From Pagrus major (Eukaryota; Chordata; Actinopteri; Spariformes; Sparidae): 64,000 nt of DNA. The stretch spans positions 22,246,806 through 22,310,805 of the forward strand of contig NC_133215.1 of NCBI RefSeq assembly GCF_040436345.1, in the 5' to 3' direction. Position 1 is the stretch's first letter, and each line of letters opens with the position of its first letter. The translations under genes and the position numbers were made by a program. Below, piece by piece: positions 57,640 through 64,000 of this stretch. The notes under the pieces were generated by a model. That model saw nothing but the letters and a program-made list of their open reading frames with translations, was not told the origin of the DNA and searched no databases.

Positions 57640-60059
57640 ATGAATGCTGATATTCTGAAAGAGCGGCAAAACGCCACTTTTGACGTCGAGAAACTGACCA
57701 ACATTTTGGATGGGGGCCCAGAATTAACTAAAAGAAGACGAGAAATCGGTGAGTTTGAAATGTCTTCTTTGCCCGGTTGAGTTATTGTGTTCGTTAAAAC
57801 TTGATTTCATACTAGTCAGAATTGCTGCGAAATGAGAATAGCTATGGAGAAAAGGAGCTAACACAACAATGCTTTCATCGGCTGTTTACTGTGCTGTTGC
57901 TAGCAGCTCTCCTCTCCGCGGCCGCAAGGTAACGTCCTAGTTGTCCTGAGTTGAGTCGCACTTTTGCCTTTTTTAAGTTGCTCATCTCACATAGTGTCTG
58001 TGATGTGATATTTGTAAAGATATGTATGTTGGAGTGATTTTATATGTTCCAAAGGGGAATTCGGCGTCCTTGTATTTTAGCAAACATCTTTACGGTACTT
58101 GATGTAGTCACATTTTGTAGTCCAGTTATGTCATGTTTATCTACGGAGGCGTTTCAATAACTTGTACACGTGAATTTCACCTTTCAGAGCCTGTGCTACT
58201 TTACTTCTATACTCTGTATGGACACATTATGTCATCAATACCATATTTATTAAGCTATGTAGAGAGATTTGTGTACCCAAAATATATGTAAAATAAATAA
58301 ATTAATAAAAATGGTGAAAAATGTGCATCACCGTTTCCCAGAGTACAAGATGACATCTTCAAATAGCTTGTTTTGTCTGACCAATAGTCCAAAGATATTT
58401 TATAAATAATAATAGTAATGCTAATAATAATAATAATAAGGATACACTTTATTTATATGATGTGCAAAGTGCTTCACAGATAAAGGAACAACAGCAGATA
58501 AAAAAGTAAATAACACAACAAAAACATTATAAATTATAATGGGATGAAACAAGGTATAGTTAAGAGTAAAAGGATCTTTTTTATAGATTTATTTATCCAG
58601 TTTATTTCTCAGGGACAGTGCATATTATAGAACATTACCTAAACATGCCAGAATTAGCCAAGAGGCTAGTTTGCATGTGTCGTCCCTGGTCAGGTGTAAA
58701 GTTGGCAACCAAAAATCAAAAAACAAGAATAAAACAACATTCATAATGTGAGGCATATCAATTACAGTTAAAGCAGGCAAAGACATGGACGGCAATAAGA
58801 GAGCGTATTACAGTGCAACGAAGCAAAGACAAACAATACAATAACAAACAAACGTAAGCAAGCACAGACACGACAGGTAATGTACAAAAATGGTTTACCG
58901 AAACAGACATGAGCAAGGATGGATAGGAGCAGAGACTGATTTGAAAAACAGATAAAACCCAGGACCTAAACTTGTTTGTTTATGATTTTAGAAGACAACA
59001 TCAAATAAGCACATTGTGAAAGCTGAATCAGAGAATTTGGGAGGGTTTATTTTTCTTAGAAAATGGCTCAAAACCAATTAATCGATTGTAAAAGTAGTTT
59101 CCCGTTAATTTTCTATCCATTGACTGAAAGATTAATGGGGCTCTGTGTAACAATTTTTAGAGACTAATCCTTTTTTTTATTGGCCACATGTGAGCAGATT
59201 ATAACAGAACGTGAAAAATGAGACCTTCACTGTCTCCCTCGTTTCCCTATATAAGCCTGTGGATGAGTTCTTTAAGTTATTTAATACTGCTGGAGTGTGA
59301 ATTTTGCTGTGAAGGACATTCAAAAATGTGCACCTCAGTGCCTCGTCTCAGTGCCTCTCTCCCCTCCACTAACAGAGAGCAACAGTTGTTCACATTTGTT
59401 TAGAAATGGAGTCAGTTAACATAAACTAATGACTGTCTTCAAGAACAAAACAGAAGTTCCACCGAAATAATTTCCCCAGTGGTAATGTGCATGGTGTAGT
59501 GTTTTTTACTTTGAATATCTCCATGAATATATCTCAAGTGAGACAATCTACCCTCAAAGAGATATCCACTGATATATTTGGTTAATTTGTAAAGAAAATA
59601 CATTACATGAATCTTCTTACTTTTCACACATTTTCAAATCTTGATACACACAAACCTCTGCACATTTTCACAGATGGATACACAGATATCACTAGACTAG
59701 CAAATGTCCAGTTGAACGTAGAAATATGTAGGTCTTGACTTGATTTGCAGCTGTATAGACTAAAAGATACATTTCTGATTTAATTTCCACTATCCACCGT
59801 AGAGTCAATGGTTCTCAGCGACCCAGACTTTATGGAGGAGGACCCAAACTTCCTGTCCCGTAGTGAGCGCTATGACCAGGCTGTTCGAAAAAGTGCCCAA
59901 ATGATCCTGAAGATCAGAGAGTACGGCATTGCAGACCCAGAGGAGATCTACTGCTATAAGAGGTATGTGGTAAAGGAGTCGATGTGTGAGGCCAACGGTC
60001 AGCTGGTTTACATACTATAGATCCAGATAGGTGTATGTGGTTGCAAGGCTGAGGTAGAG

Positions 60060-60110
<51 letters not shown>

Positions 60111-62878
60111 CAGATCCATTGTTAAGAGTGGTAAATAAACATGTAGGTGGTGATTCCAGCACACAAGGAGTGTAACATTGCAGACTCAGAAATATCAGAA
60201 GAGTAAGAAGTTATATGTGTAATGGTAGATTTAAAAGATGGAAGTTCACAGTTCCAATAATGACATTTATGGTTTGTTTAGCCAAAGTCTAAGTGGCTGT
60301 TATGCCACCACGCTCTGACTGTCCTTAATGGCAGTATTCAAATAATATACCTGGATTGTTTGTTGAATGTTGCAACATTACATCAAAATACCACACATGG
60401 TGCACCATTTTATGTTTAACTGTGATTGTATAAAAACAACAAAACAATAGAATTTAGAAATTGATTGTACAAAATAAAAAGTAAAAAATCATTTAAATGT
60501 GTCTTTGGAGGTAATGTGTAATATAAACTGTAGCTTGAACAACTATCCGTAAAACTGTACGTGGACCTGAAGCTGACAGAGTCATTTGGAGCAAAGTTCA
60601 TTTAAGATTACAACTGTGTCAGAGGGTGTGCAAGCTCTTGGTTTTCACCAGTGCAATGTGTATGTGCAATGTGATACAATGTTATAGATCACCCTTTCAA
60701 GAAATGCTACTTTTTGTCGACAATATCAGACAGAGGTTAAATAAAGTTGATCTTTGTGGTACAGTGCAGCTGTTGAAGACCAGCATCTGTGATACAGTGC
60801 AGCTGTTGAAGTGGTGTATATATACTTAATTTTTTTAAATTTAAAATAAATAACCACCAACAGGCTCATAGGAACCAAACACCAGAACAGAGAAGAAGGA
60901 AACGCTCCACTTTGTCTGTTCAAAGTAGGCTTGGGCCGATATTAGATTATTGAATATTGCAATATTTACTGTCATACGTGATATTTTTCACAATAATGAA
61001 TATCAAACAGCTGTGTGATTCGTCACATGTGGTATTGCATAATCCCTTTAACCCTGAAAAAGTCTCCCTCTTTACCAGCACCAAAGCACCGCCAGTCCAT
61101 CACATTTCTTCCATCAAGCACCAGTCCACCATCTTTTCATTTGTTCTATGTCACACAAAAGCTCAACACCTCAAACTTATATTTGTCTGTCCACAACACT
61201 TTTTTCCGGTCCTCCTCTCCAATGTCTGGGTTTCCGTTTTTTTTTTTTGCCAGTCTAAAGCTTTTCCTTTTATTGGACATTCTCAGATATAGCTTTTTCT
61301 TTGCTACTTTGCCTCGTCGTCATCTCTTAACTGTTTTGTGGGGACCATTTAATGGAGCTGCCAGTCGAGGGCCTGTGAGGTGCCAGTTTCTCAGACTAGA
61401 GACTCTGATGTTCTCGTCCTCATGCTCAGTTGTGCCCCGAGGCCTCCCACTTCTCCTTCTATTCTGGTTCAAGCCAGTTAGCACTGGGGGCGCAGTACAC
61501 TGTTGTATGAGATCTATAGTTTCCTTGTAGTTTCTTGCGTGGAATAGACTTAATTTCTTTGACCAAGAATAAACTGATGAGCTTCAGAAGAAAGCTATTT
61601 TTTTGTGTGAGGGCACACTCACACTAGGCAATCGGTACCGTGCCCTAGCATGTTTGACCCCCAAAGTCCAAGCACGGTACACTTCCTTGGCCCAGGCACG
61701 GTTGGAAGAGGGGTGCTTTGGCCTGTATGGTTGTTCGTGCGCAAGCACAAGCAAGGGTGTGCAATGTGGACATGAAGTACAGTCATGCGTATTACGCCGC
61801 CTAGCATAATCAAGAAATCCAGAAATGGGAGAGGGCCATCTATGATCAAAACAACATAAAATAAGCCACAAAAAAGTCAGTACAGTTAGTCATGTTCTCT
61901 GTGTTCTCCATTGTGCTGCGACTGCGTTACAATGTAACATAAGTACAAGAGGTAATCCTGCTCAGGCCCGGTTGCGGCCAAAGCAGTATGAGTGCAGGCC
62001 AGCGGGTGGCTTGGGAGGAGGGACAGTCATGCTTCTCAACTAATCAACTAGCCTAAAGAAGGACAATTTTATTGCTTCTTTATTCAGCAAACCAGTTTTC
62101 ATATGTGCTGACAGGATTGCACAATGGTTTGATTGGGTTGAGTGATTGATTAGCCTTTTAACATGACAAACTTTGTATACGGTAACACAATGTGCCATTG
62201 GACCACAGGAGTCTTGGTTGCTAAAAATTGTCCTCTCTGTACACCTATGTAGATAATCCATGCAAAAATCATACATTTCCCATTTAAACGGTCATCTTTT
62301 GAGCGATAATGTATTTATAGTGACTGACGAAACTGACACTCTTAGATTCACACAAAATCAACAGTTTTCAGATTATCTGAAATTTTGGTCAACTTTTTGT
62401 GTTTTGGTCCTGCACTCATGTAATTTGCTTGCCCTCTTGACAGGTGAATGATTGATCGAATTGCTTTTGAGACTCACATGGACCACCCATCCTACAGATT
62501 CCAGAACGAAGCTCAAAAGGCAGTTTAAATTAAAAAAAACAAGCTGAATTAAGTAGTTCAACCTGGACTTTTTATTTGATTTTAAAGTCTTGTTTAGTTA
62601 CTTATTTAACCACTGAATTTGACAAAACATTGAATAACTTCTCAGACAATAGAGTGCCATATTGAGTCACCAAATACATCACAGTCTGAGTAACAGCACT
62701 ATTTTCCCTTCACCCAGTACGGCTCTCGGACACCAACCTGAACCCTTGGGACTACACTTTGTCATGTTCCTCCCAACCCTGTACACCCAGTGCGAACCTG
62801 AGCAGTCCAGGAAATGGTTACCTCTGGCTGAGTCCCTCCAGGTCATGGGCACATATGCCCAAACTGAGATCGGTCATG
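57640..62878 (+). CDS. acox1: Peroxisomal acyl-CoA oxidase 1, first three exons (partial)
   Basis: Flavoprotein catalysing the first, H2O2-producing step of peroxisomal beta-oxidation of very-long-chain acyl-CoAs. Exons seen are 57640-57748, 59803-59962 and 62718-62878 (143 codons, phases join). They encode [36 protein letters not shown], then [40 protein letters not shown], then [16 protein letters not shown] and [12 protein letters not shown]. The last block is the acyl-CoA dehydrogenase FAD-side motif (YAQTEMGHG in human). The remaining exons, including the catalytic glutamate and C-terminal peroxisome signal, lie beyond the window. Exon 3 resembles the mammalian 3-I version (PEPLDLHLGMFLPTLL) rather than 3-II (VEPVGLNYSMF). 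Donors are gtgagt, gtatgt and gtcagt. Intron 2 is 2.8 kb and full of transposon debris. Confidence 0.95.
58300..59140. repeat. Nested repeats: one interspersed repeat split by two others (ACOX1 intron 1)
   Basis: Phrases of the window's commonest repeat appear in two halves. The left half, about 58300-58400, has cgtttcccagagtacaagat and ttgtctgaccaatagtccaa. The right half, about 59020-59140, has gctgaatcagagaatttggg and ccaattaatcgattg. Between them lie a repeat starting gatacactttatttatatga (58430-58560) and another with atttctcagggacagtgcat and gccaagaggctagtttgcat (58590 to about 58985). The inserted pieces are therefore younger than the outer one. Confidence 0.6.
60063..60109. repeat. 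(CA)n microsatellite
   Basis: About 23 uninterrupted units, 100 bases into ACOX1 intron 2. Confidence 0.97.
60740..60811. repeat. 38-bp tandem duplication in ACOX1 intron 2
   Basis: The unit containing tacagtgcagctgttgaag occurs twice about 38 bases apart, preceded each time by ctttgtgg or ctgtga. Short and local. Confidence 0.6.
61070..61600 (-). mobile_element. Tc1/mariner (Tc1-like) transposase relic
   Basis: On the minus strand, 61560 to 61080 gives pieces of the fish Tc1 transposase in order: [36 protein letters not shown], then [18 protein letters not shown], a WTD-like segment (tgttgtggacagacaaatat) and GLAVLWCW, matching VMVWGCFGAG. These are the helix-turn-helix part and the start of the DDE domain. 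Stops and frame changes are frequent and the C-terminal part is lost, so it is inactive. Terminal inverted repeats were not identified. Confidence 0.8.
61605..62040. mobile_element. Harbinger-like MITE relic beside the Tc1 relic
   Basis: It begins gagggcacactcacactagg and runs through ccgtgccctagcatg, agcacggtacactt and gtgttctccattgtgctgcg to caggcccggttgcggcc. These phrases and the GC-rich spacing recall a frequent fish Harbinger/PIF-type non-autonomous element. The right inverted end is not clear. Confidence 0.45.
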
Positions 62879-63897
62879 GTCAGTCTTGGACTTAGCCCTT
62901 AACTTATTTACTTGTTGTTTAAGGCCCTCAGACACCACTCCATTGTGCTCAAAAGCACAAATTAGCATTTTTCAATGTTTAGCCAGAATTATAGTTGGGG
63001 CAGAAAAAGAGGCCACTTTCAGCAGGTTTGGAAAACTGCTACCAGGAGTAGTTCTGGTGAACTCTTGTATGTGTTTGACAGATCCAAATCATGTAGAAAA
63101 TTCGAAAGTAGTTGCATGTGTGTCCTGACAGTTGTGCTTATGCGTGACATTTTTTTCTAACAAGAGATGGTTATCGGTGAGTAGCGAAAAGCACGTAGAT
63201 GTAGCATGATTAACATCACATCACTAGTGGTCCCTTAACCCGTCAGGATTAGGATTAGTAGTATCTTTGAATAAAATGAGTAAATTTTGTCTCATTTGTT
63301 CCAAAACACACTCCCACCAACATCAGGTAGTTTTGCTGCTTTCCTACTCACAACTCTCTTATCCCCCTTTATGTAATGATAATGCACTGGTGATGAAGCT
63401 CGTGTGCATTTTAATTTTGATTGCATTCCACTTTTTGCAACTCTTTTTCGAATTAATTCAAATTAATCATTAAAGTTTTTGATTGTGAAGTCTGTCTTTG
63501 GTTTGGCTATTGACATCTTGAGTGACCAGAAAGTGTTTTTTGTTCTTCTTGCATCAAAGGCAAGTGAAGCTCTTATTAGGTGCAGTAGAGATCCGTATTC
63601 TGGGAGCCACAACTAGGCTAGGAGATCTAGCTTCTGAATGTCTCTTTGTAATCTGAGAGGCATACAAATCTGTGGTGAGAGGGAATGTAGGCCAAGCCAG
63701 CTTTTGTTTGTTGCCTTGCTGTAACAAAGCCAAGTGGACGTTATGAATTTGTATTTCATCTGTGCAAAGCCACACTGAAAATTCAGAACTGATGGCTCTG
63801 TTCTTTTGATGAACCGTTTGTTCACCTGTCTTTTGGCAGGTTTGGACCAACACTGCGTTTAAGTCCTAGAGTATCACTTATGCCTGTGACCACTTTT
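62879..63897 (+). other. ACOX1 intron 3, visible part
   Basis: Starts with donor gtcagt. No second version of exon 3 (a GTYAQTE-type end) and no exon 4 were recognised before the window ends. Frames of 60-99 codons on both strands show no family resemblance. Confidence 0.5.
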
Positions 63898-64000
63898 CTA
63901 GGGCTGCAACTAATGATTGTTTTCATCATTGTTGAATCTGCTGGTTATTTTCTTGAATAAAAGATAAATAATTTGGTTTATAAAACATCAGAAAACAAAG
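63898..64000 (+). repeat. Start of another 'ggctgcaactaa' interspersed repeat, cut by the window end
   Basis: Reads agggctgcaactaatgattg, ttttcatcattgttgaatct and ataaaacatcagaaaacaaag, the canonical left part of the repeat also at 39783 and 54964. It continues outside the window. Confidence 0.7.

Overview
The window is vertebrate nuclear DNA, almost certainly from a percomorph-type teleost fish. It has compact intron-containing genes with consensus GT-AG splice sites. The proteins are close to human orthologues, and there are many short fish-type DNA-transposon relics, (GT)n/(CA)n/(GATA)n microsatellites and a fish LINE fragment. No prokaryotic, plasmid, CRISPR or phage features are seen. 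I read exons by matching remembered vertebrate proteins and requiring every splice phase to join. Summed exon lengths are divisible by three for all complete genes.

Layout. 1-0.9 kb: LINE fragment (minus strand). 1.2-3.7 kb: a broken, 5'-truncated C-type lectin receptor gene, followed by a partial duplicate of its 3' flank (4.5-4.86 kb) and a large inverted-repeat element (4.9-5.45 kb). 6.25-7.8 kb: a second lectin-receptor-like gene whose reading frame ends inside what looks like an eroded first lectin-domain exon. 9.76-16.94 kb: DDX5 (p68 RNA helicase, 13 coding exons, 635 aa). 18.6-22.3 kb: POLG2 (mitochondrial DNA polymerase accessory subunit, 8 exons). 22.95-31.6 kb: SRP68 (signal recognition particle subunit, 16 exons, 592 aa). 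31.6-38.5 kb: gene-poor, repeat-bearing DNA. 38.48-54.2 kb: EVPL (envoplakin, 22 coding exons, 1995 aa). 55.8-57.36 kb: TEN1 (CST complex, minus strand, 3 exons, 132 aa). 57.64 kb to the window end: the first three exons of ACOX1 (peroxisomal acyl-CoA oxidase), which continues beyond the window; its second intron holds a Tc1 relic and other transposon debris.

The genes are unrelated in function: immune receptors, RNA helicase, mtDNA replication, protein targeting, cell cornification/junctions, telomere maintenance and peroxisomal beta-oxidation. The order is informative. SRP68-EVPL-TEN1-ACOX1 keeps the relative orientation of human 17q25.1 but without CDK3. DDX5-POLG2 corresponds to a separate human 17q23-24 neighbourhood. 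The 660 bp between POLG2 and SRP68 is therefore a synteny junction. TEN1 and ACOX1 are head-to-head with 278 bp between start codons, and that interval carries a perfect 14-bp palindrome with a CACGTG core.

I did not find a new biological system. The most interesting items are the lectin-receptor gene that has lost its lectin domain but keeps an open spliced frame, the long DDX5 intron 11 that would truncate the helicase if retained, the TEN1/ACOX1 shared promoter, and the POLG2/SRP68 junction.
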